A stretch of 64,000 bases of DNA from Effrenium voratum. Lineage: Eukaryota; Sar; Dinophyceae; Suessiales; Symbiodiniaceae. The stretch spans positions 571,001-635,000 of the forward strand of contig CAUJNA010002935.1 of the NCBI GenBank assembly GCA_963377175.1, given 5' to 3'. A program made the position numbers and the translations under genes. This document shows, piece by piece, positions 11,352 through 23,086 of this stretch (its first letter is position 1; each line of letters starts with the position of its first letter). The notes under the pieces were generated by a model, which was given only the letters and a program-made list of their open reading frames with translations, had not been told where the DNA came from and made no database searches.

Positions 11352-11868
11352 GTGCTGCACTTCCCAAATCCGATGCTTGGAGTTCCGGTGGTGGAAATAT
11401 ATGGCAAACTTCCTACCTTTGGGAATTTAGAGCAAACAATTCGCCACTTTTGGACTTGCGGCAAAACTTGGAGATACGTGGTGAGTTGTTTGGTTGGTTT
11501 GGGGGTGGAAACGTGCAGGGTTCCGAGGGGGCCAAGCTGTTTGACATGTTTAGCCAGTCACCTCAGCAGGTGTGAAGGGTGTCCAACATGTTGGGTTGAC
11601 GGGGGGGGTTTGCCCGGACTTTCATGCTGCCCCGGGCATGCCTACCCGCAGCGTGTTCGCGGCTGTCGAGGGGGGAGAGGGAACGGGGGGGATGGAAAGA
11701 ACACGGGTCCATGTTTCCAGCATGTCGAGGCCAACCTGTGTTTCAAACTAGTCGATCCCGACCCGCCAGCCCCACACGCCATGTGACTTCTCCGCTATCT
11801 GCGCGCTCTACGCGACTGCGCAGTCTCGTTTGCCTATCTGACACGCTGCCACTTTGCGGCAGTCCGTT

Positions 11869-11887
11869 TTAGACACCTGGTGTCTAA
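11869..11887. repeat. Perfect 9-bp-arm palindrome
   Basis: TTAGACACC-T-GGTGTCTAA: two 9-bp arms around one base. It lies 230 bp from the longer palindrome at 12117. Confidence 0.8.
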
Positions 11888-12116
11888 GAGGGCCTGGGGT
11901 CTTCTTGCGGTTGTTCCGAACGCTGGTCTTTGTCTCCGCTGCGCTCGTACCAAGCAGGAACGGAAGTTCTGCCAGCAAGTTATCAGCGCAACTTGTCTGC
12001 TTCGCATATACAAGAAGGCAGCCCGGCCTGGACAGCTGCAGGTCTCTCACTAAGCTAGTCAGGCCATAGTCTTGGAGCCTGCTTCGAGCAAATGAGAATG
12101 CTGCGCCTGCCAGCAC

Positions 12117-12147
12117 TGCGTATTCGAATCTGAGATTCGAATACGCA
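12117..12147. repeat. Perfect 15-bp-arm palindrome
   Basis: The left arm TGCGTATTCGAATCT (12117-12131), one G, then the exact reverse complement (12133-12147). A 31-bp near-perfect cruciform or hairpin sequence in non-coding DNA. Confidence 0.9.
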
Positions 12148-13831
12148 AAGTTGGACATTTGCAGGCTTTCCTGTGATCCCACCGACGCCACGATTCACTG
12201 CTATTCGCATAGGATTTGCAAAATTCCCGACCCACGTCCAAGAGCGACCGTCGTTCGGTCCAGGCAAACCCCCCCGGCAACCCAACATGTTGGTTTTGGC
12301 TTGTTCTTTGGTTTGTTTCTGGTGTCCTTTCGTTCGGTTTTCGCAGGTTTCCTTCGATTTCCTTTGGCTTCCCTGTGCTTCGACCAGCAGAAGCAAAATT
12401 GCCCTTCACGCAAAAACTGCTACATGTACCCCTTTTTGAGGCCAAACATAGGGAAACCAAAGAAAGCCCGGCCAAATGTGTGTGGTGTGTCTATTTTGGG
12501 GATAGTACCCTTTCCATGGTTGTTTTCAAAGGAAACCACCGTCACATGTTGCCTGTTGCGCTTTTACGGGAGGCTTCCCCATTCAAATGTTCGCCCTTTC
12601 GGGGGCTTCAAAGTCATTTCATATTCAGTGGCTTCGCTTCTTCGAGACTGATTGCTAGTTGTTAATGAATTGTTAAACCACGCCCTCATACGCACGCCTT
12701 CTTTGGAGCTGATACCCTTTTGCATTGCCTGACAGGGCAATCAGCAAGAAACTTAGGCCCATGCTTAAGGCCCCCAAGTTGCAGGCAAAGCCATGTTGTC
12801 TTGTGATTTGTTTGCAACATTCGGGCAAGGACCCTTAGCTGTGAAGATGGAGGTGAGGGGGACCTGATTTGAGACATCTGTGTTGTCATTTTGTTCGAAA
12901 ATGCTGAACTTGGGGAGGTACCATGAGGTACAGACGAGCCAAAGCCCCATGAAGGTGCATTACGTGGCAGTCTCTTCGTGAAGCAAGGCATGCTTCCAAT
13001 GGTCACTTTTTTTGTTTTGTTTACATAGCTGCTGACATCAGGGTCTCCCTTTTTGTTGTGGCGCTTTGCAATTTGACGCCATGCGCCCGCAAATGTCGAC
13101 ATGTTTGTGGGCTCCCAAGCTTTTGGCCCTTCATGAAAGTACAGTCAGGCCAGAATAAGAACAAAGTCATCTCAGGTGTCTTAAACGAAACAAACATGTC
13201 CAGTGGTTTTCCAGTGTTGGTAACTGCTTGCTGCTTGCAGGCCAAAGCACCAGGCACGTTCATTCGGGTGACTCCCTTCTTGTGCTGGCACTGAAGGCTT
13301 TCACGCCAAGGTGCTACGCAGACCTGCACGTAGTGCCGAAGGCTGGAGAGATCCAACCAGCTGCAAATGGGTGAATGTAGATGGCAGGCAGCGTGCACCA
13401 TTTTGATTTAGTCATCCCCTTTGTTTACCCGCGGAAAAGAAATTGCGCCAATTTGCTTTCGCCTTGGTGCAACCTTGCTGCACAATTTTATGCCGAGCGG
13501 TTCAACGCTGGTTCCACCGATTTGGCGGGAGGGGGGGGGGAGGGCAAACTTCAAAAACAAAAGCCAGAGCTGAGCAGCAAAACAAGTGCGCAGGTTGTCA
13601 TATTGAGCTGTTTGCCCAAGTGTTTAGCCGCGGCTGTCCAAGGCATGCTACTTGCAAGCCCGCAAGGAACCTGTGCCTTTGCTTGCGGCTATCATTTGTT
13701 GGCTTCGCTATTTTAGAAGCCTTTCCGGCCACGCCTTTTCCCCACCAAGGTTTCAGGTGAACCTTCCGGGTAGGTCCCGTTCCAGGGCCAGTCGGGGATA
13801 CTCCGGGTGAGGCTTCCTCACCTTCCGCCAG

Positions 13832-13935
13832 GGCCGGGTGAGGGGCCCTCACGCCGTTCTGCACCCCTTGGGCGAGTGGCGCCGCTTCAGCCACAGCTCG
13901 ATGCGCAGCTTCCTGGCGGCCCAGGAGCTGCTCCG
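13832..13935 (+). CDS. Internal exon, unknown protein (gene A)
   Basis: Acceptor TTCCGCCAG, then GRVRGPHAVLHPLGEWRRFS and HSSMRSFLAAQELL. Cutting before GAGGAG leaves phase 2 and joins the exon at 14547 as QELLRRDLPPQ. The intron would be GA-AG, with GAGG repeated at both junctions. The frame is open to TAG 13966 if a later donor is used. Confidence 0.5.
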
Positions 13936-14546
13936 GAGGAGGGGTTGCGCGAGCGCAAGGGGAAGGTAGCCAGGCAGCCGCTGGCAACCTCTTCTTGGGC
14001 CCTTGAGGTCTCTTGAGGTAGTTTTGGGTGGGATTGGGTGTGGCTATCTCCCGTGGGGCTTTTCCTCTTTTCAACCGATTTGGAGGGAACCCACCTTCAA
14101 ATCCCTTTCTCCCCATGGTCACTGGAGGTCTGGATGAACTTGGGAAGAATTGTGTGGAACCTGATGGGGGGGTCCTTGAAGGAAGGTGCTGACATGGGAG
14201 GTACACTTGAATTGTCCCCCATCATTGTTTGACGCAGGGAAGTGCGCGGACCCTTATGGAAGGACAGGGGCTCCATGCATTGAAGTGTTTTGATTCCTAT
14301 TGGCTTCATGGAAGCGAGCAGAAAGAGTTCCGGAAGACTGCGGTCCTTTTGAAAAGGCCGGGTTTCCACTTCCATTGGTAATTAGTAAGTTGGTTATTAT
14401 CTATGACCAGGGTTTTGAAACGGGGTGATAGGGGTTCCTTTCCCTTGTTCTCCAGCAGGTTGCGCCTTCTTGGTTCCTAATCTTGGGTGGTTCCCCCTTT
14501 ATATAACATTGTGGGTACGGGTCCCTGCGGTGTTTCCGGCTGCCAG

Positions 14547-14619
14547 GAGGGACCTGCCCCCACAGGTGCTCAGCCGCCAGTGGCCACAGGTCAGGCGCTT
14601 CCTAGAGCGAGCCCTGGAG
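14547..14619 (+). CDS. Internal exon, unknown protein (gene A)
   Basis: Acceptor GCTGCCAG, then RDLPPQVLSRQWPQVRRFLE and RALE, with a GA donor (GACGGC). Charged, helix-like sequence that continues the upstream exon in frame and joins 15304 in phase 0. Confidence 0.5.
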
Positions 14620-15303
14620 GACGGCCGCGGAGTGGTTGGAAGGCTTCACTTGAGGTCTCCCGGATGCTCCCGGTACTTGTTTCGGCCTTTCAGTTGTTTT
14701 TTTAAGCATCCCTTGCACTTCCGCGCACTATATTCCCTTTTTGCAGCTTCAAATCCAGGCCTGTCGTGCGCTACATCCGCAGCAGGTTTGAGCCCTCTTT
14801 TGGTGGCGTCGGATATATCTTGTTGGGCGTTGCTTTAGTGACTATCGTGTGATGGGCCGCTCAGGAAGGAAGAAAGGAGGAAGCTTGCTTGATCTGAGAT
14901 GCCAAAACGGCTCACGCTCGAATAGGTGTCAAATCACATTTGTGGGTGCGCATGTCCTGTTTGTTTTGCCAAGAGGGCTCAAGTGCAACTATGATATCTT
15001 AGGCAGTGGTTTTCTGAATGGTCACAGTGCCGGAATTGAGGGAGCTTCGGCGGATGGGCTTTCCCTTGTGGGAGGTGTTGTGTGTCCACTAGTCACTTGC
15101 ACGAGGGGTGGCAGGAGGACTTAGGTGTGTCACTGAGAACCACATGCCCAGAACTAGCGAAGCTTCTCCCAAATAACACTGGCATGTCGGACCTATTTTC
15201 TGAAGCATAAACTGGGCTGGTTCCTCACTTCGGGTGCTTGGCGATTTTGATCTGATATCGATTTTTGACTTGGCTGCTTGAAGCAGCCAAAACGGGGCGG
15301 CAG

Positions 15304-15390
15304 GATGAAGTGGTGAAGTCATGCGCCAGCGAGTTGGTTGATGTGGTGGTTCTACGGCAGCATGTGGAGATGCCTCTTGGCAAGTCGAGG
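15304..15390 (+). CDS. Internal exon, unknown protein (gene A)
   Basis: Acceptor GGCGGCAG, then DEVVKSCASELVDVVVLRQH and VEMPLGKSR before GTTTGT. The frame has no ATG and runs open to TGA 15436-15438. It starts with GA, as does the donor of the preceding exon. Confidence 0.45.
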
Positions 15391-15898
15391 GTTTGTGTGA
15401 CCAGCCTGGCGGCTTACTGTTGGCCTCGGATCGGATGAATCAACCTGGCGGATTGCTATAGAAGAGGTCGTTTCCCTCATAAAGTCAAGGATTTCCTCTA
15501 AAACGGACATCCCCTACTCGTCAACCAGTTTTTTGTTGGTTTTACACAAATCCAAGGTCAAGACCCCAAAATTAGCTTTGGCGGTGGTGTGCTTTGAACC
15601 TCCATGTTGAGGCTAAGTTTGGGGATGGTGCTTTAGTGGATCCAGTTGCCGGACGGATGCCTTCCGATGCAGTCCCCGGGTAGGGTTTACACCTGACGGA
15701 TAGATGGCATCACCACCAAGTAACGGAATTCCCTATCGCTTCAAGGCTTAGGAAATCCAGAACAGCTTATTCACTTCCTCTGTAGTTCCATCTTCAGTAT
15801 CTTAAACGGGGACCCCCTGTTCAAATTGAGTTCTGCTTTCGTCTAGTTTTCCTCAAATCCCACCCCCTTCCCCCAAAAAAACAGAAATAACAAATAAC

Positions 15899-15984
15899 AA
15901 CACACACACGCACGGACGCACACGGACACACACGGACACACACGGACACACACGGACACACACGGACACACACACACACACAAA
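15899..15984. repeat. ACACACGG tandem repeat / CA microsatellite
   Basis: CACACGGACA units repeated about five times, flanked by plain CA repeats. It sits just upstream of the exon at 16006. Confidence 0.9.
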
Positions 15985-16005
15985 CAGAGACGTGTTGACA
16001 TTCAG

Positions 16006-16114
16006 GGCTCAGCTCCTCGGGGTGGACCTCCGACTTCTCCATTTGCTGCTGGATGCGGCGGGAGCGTCGGAACCCGCTAGGGAGCTGGCGGAGCTCGCGG
16101 CCAGCGCGCTGCAG
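16006..16114 (+). CDS. Internal exon, unknown Leu/Ala-rich protein (gene A)
   Basis: Acceptor GACATTCAG, then AQLLGVDLRLLHLLLDAAGA and SEPARELAELAASALQ, with a GC donor (GCTAGG). Phase 0 to the exon at 17159. The Leu/Ala pattern suggests packed helices of the HEAT or armadillo type, but this is only an impression. Confidence 0.6.
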
Positions 16115-16920
16115 GCTAGGACAGGGCTGCCGTCTTTGTTTGGGGTGGACCGTTTTTTTTTTTTTTTTTCCTCTCTCTTTTTTTTCCGGTTTTAAGGGAC
16201 TCACTTCCAGAGTTCCTGGACTTTGAACTTTTTTGGAAGAGGTTTTTGGTGGCAGACAAAAAGTTTGGACTTTTCTTGGGACCATCCACTCGGGAAGTGA
16301 GGGGAATACAAAGGAAACCTGACCTTGTTTGTGGGTTCACCAAAAAAAGACACCCTCCACTTTGTCCCAGTTCATCGGTGGCATCAGTTCTGTTTCCCTT
16401 TCTGTTTTTGATGGTTGCCCCACTAAACGGGTCCTTTGGGTTCGGTTTCGATGCATGTGACATGTTAGCGGCTGCGAATGAAGCAGTATTTGTTCAGCCG
16501 GTAAGAACCTTGACGCTTATGTTCCAACTCTTGCTTTGCTGGCAGGATCATTGGTTTTGACCATGACTGTTCATGTTGAACAACCCGCAAGTTACCCCTG
16601 CAGGCGGCGCTGGTCCGAGTGCTGTCTTCGCAGGCAGGGTAAGAGCGAGAGGTGTGGCAACCCATGGGATATCGGGCTAGGTGCCTTCCTACAGGTGCTT
16701 CGTTTGCGGGAAGGGTGCAGCTTGTGCCTATTCCATGGCTGTCTTTTGCAGATGCGAATGACCTCCACCCAAGGCTCCCATGGAAGAGAGCACACGCATG
16801 TGCCTGGGTAAAGGAGGACATGTCGGGGTATTACTATTCACGAGGCTTAAGAGTCAACTTGTTTGTAGCGGTCGTAAGGGGAAACCAACAGGACACCCGA
16901 GCGAAGAGACAACACCCACG

Positions 16921-17056
16921 TACACATACATATGTATATATATATATATACACATACATATGTATATATGTATAAATACATACATACATACATACATACA
17001 TACATACATACATACATACATGCATACATGCATACATACATACATACATACATACA

Positions 17057-17086
<30 letters not shown>
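16921..17086. repeat. CATA tetranucleotide microsatellite
   Basis: An ATATGTATATATATA leader, then about 110 bp of CATA units with a few CATG changes. The long open frames it creates on both strands (HTYI, MYVC) are artefacts. Confidence 0.95.
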
Positions 17087-17087
<1 letters not shown>

Positions 17088-17158
17088 TTGATACACCATT
17101 TTTTGCATGTGCATTTGTTTATGATCTTGAAATTAAGTATTGCTTTGCGCGGCCCCAG

Positions 17159-17284
17159 GCGTCCAGCCCATTGGCCGAGCTCTTAGCGCTGGGCGGCCGC
17201 GCGCTGCGCCTCGAGCACCTCGACGGCTCTCGCGCGGAGCTGGAGGCGTCGCTGCGGAAGGCGCGCGCGGCGCTGCGCCTGGAG
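17159..17284 (+). CDS. Internal exon, unknown Leu/Ala-rich protein (gene A)
   Basis: Acceptor GGCCCCAG, then ASSPLAELLALGGRALRLEH, LDGSRAELEASLRKARA and ALRLE, with a GC donor (GCACGC). It joins 18876 in phase 0 as ALRLEALEAAALDAG. Likely helical or coiled-coil. One of the best exons of this gene. Confidence 0.6.
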
Positions 17285-18060
17285 GCACGCCGGGAAGGCG
17301 TCGTTGGGGAAGGATTCACTTGGCTGCCAGCCATCCGGTTCCTTAACTTAGGCTTTTAGGCTTTTAGTTGGTAGCTGACCGTGGCGCTTTTTTGACATTC
17401 TTTTGAGGGACGGACCTTGCAAGAACACGGCTGATGTGTGTTTGCGCGCCCGTGCCAGCGTGAATCGGGTGTTGACAAACAACATTGCAAGTTTGTGTAG
17501 GAAGCAATCGCATCGTTCAGGAGCAAAAACAACACCGGAAGGCTAAACCACTTTTCACACAACTTAAGACAGTTTTTCCATCTTAGAATGTTAGCAGTGT
17601 TCTTTTGGCATTGACATGCCAGCTCTCCGCAATTGGCAGATGTACGAAACACCCAATGGCTTGTGAAGAGTGGCCACGCAAGAGGCCAAATCCGGTGTAC
17701 TGCAGGCGTTTTACAAATTATCAAAAAGAAGCAGATGCCCGATGTGTCCTTTCGCGCCAAGTCACGAATGATGATTGGGGGAAAATACCAACGCGTATCA
17801 AGCAAGTGTTTGGCCAATCACTGCAAATTGCTGCAGCATTGGCCCGCTGCTCTGTTCTGCAAGCATGAGGTTCGTTTGTGCGAAAACAGTACGGGCCTGC
17901 GTCGGGGTTGCGGTGCTTGCTCGGTGAACGGAATTGCTCCCCCCACCCAACCGGACCAACCCCCCCCCCCCGGCAAAAGAGAAATGTCTCGAGAGTGAAT
18001 AAACGCGTTTTGACTGGCGGTCGATAAAGGGTCTCTCACCCTTTAGTTGGGTTTGTGGGG

Positions 18061-18120
18061 GTGTCCATTGAAACCACTAGAAGTTAAACTTTTAGCAGGG
18101 GATCTGAGGACAGCCCAGTT
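18061..18120. repeat. Foldback dispersed repeat, copy A
   Basis: Contains AAGTTAAACTTTTAGCAGGG followed by GATCTGAGGACAGCCCAGTT. The same block recurs near 28960, 32310 and 44865. Intronic and non-coding. Confidence 0.7.
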
Positions 18121-18875
18121 CAAGGAAGGGGTGTGGTTTGGGTGTTCTCGTGAGAGATTTGCGTGGCAAAAGTTGGCACCCAAACAAATTTGCTTTTCCA
18201 TTGGGGTTCTCCTTCAAACCACCCGACCAAGGGTACCCTGAACACAACACACATGCCCCACACTATTCTTGGGTGGCACGTGCCCAAAGTGTTTGATTCG
18301 CGCAAAGGGAGACCAACAGGGGATGGGTATGTGTTACTCCCCTTATTTAACACCCAGTAAGAACGCTGGCGGGAGGGAGTTGGAATGTAGAAGGCTACCA
18401 TCCCCTTGAAAGGCCCATCTTCCATGATTTTTTCGCAAGCAGTGTAAGCGGCATGGTTTTTTTCAGGTACTTGAAAGCCACGCCTAGTCATGATCATAAA
18501 GTACCAAGGTAAAACTGGTGCGTAATGATGTACCACCGCGTATTGTCACTAGGCATGCATCCCCCAGTGTTGCTTTACAGCATGGACTACATATGAAACA
18601 TGAGCTGAACATAATATGTTTTCTTGTCACTGGGTTCTCTAAGTCACCTTGTTTTTTGGTGGGGATTGAACCAACAGGGCCGGGTTGGGGAAGCAAGTGC
18701 CTGCTAGAACAAACCCACCACCAAATCCAGGCCAGATGGATGTGGGTGTGGGTCAAAATTGAATCACCAGGGGATTTCAGGTTTTAGTCCATGTGTCCAT
18801 TTACCAGGGTTCCATTTTGGGTACCTATTTTTGGTTCCAGGGTGAAATGCGGCCTCACGTCGTCGGCTTCGCCAG

Positions 18876-18988
18876 GCGCTGGAGGCGGCGGCCTTGGACG
18901 CTGGCGCGGTGCTCACCTGCCTGCAGCAGACGAAAAGCGATGGCCGCCTGGGGCCAAGGCGGTGGGCCTTGGCCGCCAGCTTCCTGAA
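18876..18988 (+). CDS. Internal exon, unknown Ala-rich protein (gene A)
   Basis: Acceptor TTCGCCAG, then ALEAAALDAGAVLTCLQQTK, SDGRLGPRRWALAASFLK. Cutting before GCGCCT leaves phase 2 and joins 19265 as SFLKRRSKGGVSLLQ, with GCGC at both junctions. Confidence 0.6.
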
Positions 18989-19264
18989 GCGCCTGGGCCA
19001 AAGACGAGAGGGCAGACCTAAACCTGAAGTTGAAACCAGGGGAATTGGTGGAATTCTTTCGGGCAATCAAATAATGGAGCCATATGGACCCCTGGCCTCA
19101 CCCCATAATTTTGGTTAAAAAGTATGTTTCCTTGTGGCGGGCATGTGGCTTTTCCAGATCTTCAGTGGATTCGGCCCATTCAAATCCCTACTGAGCCCCT
19201 TTAAAGTGATCATGTGATCATAGAAGGCATAATTTTCCTCAGCTGTGCTTTGCCCCTCTGTCAG

Positions 19265-19364
19265 GCGCAGGTCCAAGGGTGGTGTCTCGTTGCTGCAGCT
19301 GGCGGAGCTTATGGCAGTGGCAGCGGCGGCGGAACTGCCCCGAGACTTTGCTCCGCGGTGGAAG
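19265..19364 (+). CDS. Internal exon, unknown protein (gene A)
   Basis: Acceptor CTGTCAG, then RRSKGGVSLLQLAELMAVAA and AAELPRDFAPRWK, then a GT donor (GTGGAT). It joins 20070 in phase 0, and that exon begins GTGG as well. The frame otherwise continues to TAA 19404-19406. The two other frames are glycine/tryptophan-rich and unlikely. Confidence 0.6.
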
Positions 19365-20069
19365 GTGGATGGCGGAACTGCTCAACCCGATCAGCCATAC
19401 TCTTAAACATGAAAGTGGAGGAGGGGGAGTGACAGCTGGAGATTATACGTCCATGTTCTCTTTTTTGGGCAAGGGGACCTTTTGTAGGGTGTCACCGCGC
19501 TCCGAAAACCTACCTTCTTCCCGTGATATATGTCAGAAAGGCGCCCTAGGGCACAGGTGATGCAGATGATACCCGTTTTTTGGTGGGGTGCTTGATGTTT
19601 TTGCGTTCAAGCGCGAAACTCTTCTAGGGGCTTCAAGGAAAGCGTCCATGTCTAGTTTTGAGAAGAGCCCTTTCCTGGCTTTCTGCCTTTCAAAAGCTCT
19701 GCTTTGACCTTTTCAACCGCCTATGGTTACAACCCCGTGATTTTGGCAGCCCTCGGGGTGCGGCTCGCTATCTCCCCGAGTTTTGGGACACAAATTTCTG
19801 GGGTTTTCCCAGATATTTGATATGTGTTAAGGCTGGCTAGATATGAAACAGACTCTGAAGATCATGTTTTGGTGTGCCCGAACAAATAGGCCGAGTGTTT
19901 CCTCAAAGCTTGGACGTTTTTTCCGGCCAACCCACGAAAACCAACTCCTTTTCGATTTCCCTAGGGATGCGTAAAGTTGACATAGGATACTGGGCCACTT
20001 TGACACGAGTCCTCTCCCTCCCTCCTTGGGTGTTGCTTAAGGAAAATACGGGGAGCTCTGTAAACCCAG

Positions 20070-20189
20070 GTGGCTGACCTCATATCCGACGCCTTCAGCT
20101 CCGCCCCACCCGTCACTTCGGCCTGGCTGAAAACCGCCGCGGCGCTGACTGAGAGCCCCGCGATCGCCGCGCTGGCAAAAAGCTTCCAG
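20070..20189 (+). CDS. Internal exon, unknown protein (gene A)
   Basis: Acceptor AAACCCAG, then VADLISDAFSSAPPVTSAWL, KTAAALTESPAIAALAKSFQ, with a GC donor (GCGCCA). The join to 21342 reads AKSFQAPRFAQLQ. Ala-rich helical protein, family unknown. Confidence 0.6.
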
Positions 20190-21341
20190 GCGCCACCTGG
20201 GTCGAGGCGACACGAATGTATCGTTTTAGTACCCTCCCGGTCCACTAACACAGCATTTGTGGGAGGCTACCAGGAAGATCAGTTTCCTCTGTTAGGTGCC
20301 ATGTTCGTGGGAGGGAGGGTGCTTCTTTTAGATCTGTCTTAGTTGTTGTTTCCTGCTTGTTAGTGCGTTTGGTGTGTGCGTGGTTTGGTTCAGAATTGGG
20401 AACCCTTTTGGCGGCCTTGTTGGGCCGGAAACCCGTTGGTTCCGTATTTCGCATGCTGATGTGGTTGATTGCTTGCTTGCTTGGCTTGTTTGGCTGGCTG
20501 GGCAACACAAAGGGCACCGTTTTGCCCAACCAACAACATGGAAGCCACCAGGTGCCCCGAAAGAGCATTCCACAGCCGCATTCCCCTCAGAAAGTCGCTT
20601 TCTACTTTGCTCCCTTGCATCAAAGCAACCCTGAGCGACCCCAAAACAATTACACTTCGCAAACATGCGGGGAGTTCCCAGAAAATGGGTGGGCCACACA
20701 TTTGGGTGTCCCTGCGCTGACTGAAAGTTGTTTTTGACTATAGCCAAGCCAAGCCTGCCCCAGTGCCAGCTTGGCCTGGCACCCAACAAACTGAGTTGAC
20801 CCCAGGATCCCCAGGCATCAATCACCGAATGAGCGTCTCATGACGCGAACCCATGGGATCTCCATGTGCTCCTTCGAGCCCCATTCCCAGGATTGGGTCT
20901 ATAAGTACACATTATAAATAGAAGTCTCAACACATGGTCCGCCCTAAGACCCCCCAAAACAAAACAAAAAAGAAAGTGTGCCAAATATATTTAGTACCAA
21001 AGCCTGCGGCATTCAACCATACTCTCCTGACAATCATCCGCCAATCCGCAGAGGCCTGACCCAAGGCTCAACATGAGACAGATCCTTCACTTGCAAAAGG
21101 CGGATCTTTTGGGCCAATGGTCAAGTGAACCAGGGCCTTGCCTTAGCTTTTCTGACAATAGAATGCCTCCGGTTTCTTCAGGGATCCTTCTCTCCAGAAA
21201 GCCACCCAGGAGAAGTCTCTGTTCCTTGAAGCACTCACGATGATTGAAATGAAGGATGCAACCCCCAGAAAGTTCGGGCCGACCGTTCAGGAATGAGCTG
21301 AGGAACCCCTGTTTTGTCGCTTGGACAGCAAAAAGTTGCAG

Positions 21342-21425
21342 GCCCCTCGTTTTGCGCAGCTGCAGAGATGTCTGGCGGAGGGTGCGGCGGAAGGCTTGCC
21401 TCAGCGCTTCCTTGAGGAGGCAGAC
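21342..21425 (+). CDS. Internal exon, unknown protein (gene A)
   Basis: Acceptor AGTTGCAG, then APRFAQLQRCLAEGAAEGLP and QRFLEEAD, followed by GTGGAT. The next exon begins GTGGAG, a 5-bp match, in the same phase. Confidence 0.55.
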
Positions 21426-22540
21426 GTGGATGAAAGAAACGAAAATTCCCCAAGCAGGGATGGAATTCTGATTCATGTCCGTTTTCTTGGAGCGGGCGCC
21501 CTAAACCAACAACCCACTCCAACCGCATGAACGCAGCTGTTTGGTTGGCAACTCTGACCTCACCCCCCTCTTTCCCGAGTCCCTTGAGCTTTTGGATGTT
21601 TGGGACGACCCTTTGCAGCCTTTCAGTGGCACAAATTGGCTAATCCACTCCGGAAGTGAGGCTTTCATACTTTCCTGGAGAAGTGAGCGTTCGCTTCGCT
21701 CACAAACAAAAAAAGAGCTTCAGACACCAAGCAGGTCACCCGTGGATGGGACCATGCCAGCATCCGTTTCTTTCGGTGTCCGGGGTGCCCAAATAAAATG
21801 TATAAAATGGTCATCATGATCAGCAATTAGCTTGGTGGAGAGAGCTGCAGCTTCTGGCAAAAAGCTGCTCGTAGACCAACCACTAATAACCTGCAGGGGT
21901 TCCGACGTGTTAATACGGAGATTCATCAGTGACGGGATGGTACTTCTTCCCAACATCCTGATTCCAATGCCGACCGGTTGACCTTTTGATTCCCCATGTT
22001 GGTCCAGGTTTGGTCAATGTCCCAGAAGGCTACGTAAGCTTTCATTTTAGTTTCCTTGGGGCAACTGAGTATGGGTCCATGCTTCGCTGAACAGCGCTCC
22101 AAATTCAATCATGAACGGAGCAAGCGGGGGCACCAAAAGGTGACCCATTTGACAACTCGGCAGGAAATCAGGTGGCGGTTGATGCAAGTGAACAGGCCTG
22201 AAGTGCCGCCAGCAACTTCAAATGGAACCCAAGAAAAGGGGGCCTGAAAAGGAGCTCTACAAATGATGAGTGTTTGGTCTCCATGACAATCTGCGGGGGA
22301 GTGGGAATTGATAGTGATGCATCGGGTAGAAGATGATAACACGCCCAAGAGTCGGATACGGTTCAGGCATAGGCAATCCAAGCAATCCGATATGCGTCAC
22401 ATTGACCATCCACAATTGGATATTCGTTCAAATAAAGCATAGACGCACGATTACGACAGAATCGATTGTGATACATACAATGTGTGCAAAACATGTCGAT
22501 AAACAAACCTTCTGTGTAAAGATACATAAAAATACATATG

Positions 22541-22880
22541 TATATATATATATATATATTCATATGTACCTACATACATACATACATACATACATACATA
22601 CATACATACATACATACATACATACATACATACATACATACATACATACATACATACATACATACATACATACATACATACATACATACATACATACATA
22701 CATACATACATACATACATACATACATACATACATACATACATACATACATACATACATACATACATACATACGCACATACATACATACATACATACATA
22801 CATACATACATACATACATACATACATACATACATACATACATACATACATACATACATGTGTATATATATATATATACA
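22541..22880. repeat. Large CATA microsatellite
   Basis: About 295 bp of nearly pure CATA units (22565-22860) with one CGCA interruption, framed by TATATATA and CATATGTA/TGTATATA. Open frames across it on both strands (up to 222 codons) are artefacts. Confidence 0.95.
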
Positions 22881-23042
22881 TATACACACACATAAATGCA
22901 CATGTAGAAACGCGCGCATTTGCATCACACATATATATATATATATATTTGAATATAGGTATATGTATAGTATTTGTATGTGTTGGATTCTCCAGGCATA
23001 GGTTTTGTTTGCATAGCGAGCTTGCTTCGATTCCCCGGCCAG

Positions 23043-23086
23043 GTGGAGGTCGCCTCCGCACGCCGGCGCTTAGCGGCAGGCCGGGC
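23043..23086 (+). CDS. Internal exon, unknown protein (gene A)
   Basis: Acceptor CCCGGCCAG, then VEVASARRRLAAGRA before GTGGGT. It continues the exon at 21342 in phase 0. What follows it in gene A was not found, and the next clear exons (24.66 kb on) have a different character. Confidence 0.45.

Larger units (their letters stand above)
11352..13831. other. Long non-coding stretch with palindromes
   Basis: No exon-like island could be defended in this 2.5 kb. It contains two perfect palindromes, listed separately, and a 127-codon reverse-strand open frame (11808-12191) whose sequence includes one palindrome and which resembles no family I know. Confidence 0.4.

Noticed and set aside
11808..12191. 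127-codon minus-strand frame
   Set aside because: It contains the 31-bp palindrome and resembles no known family. Openness alone is not enough.
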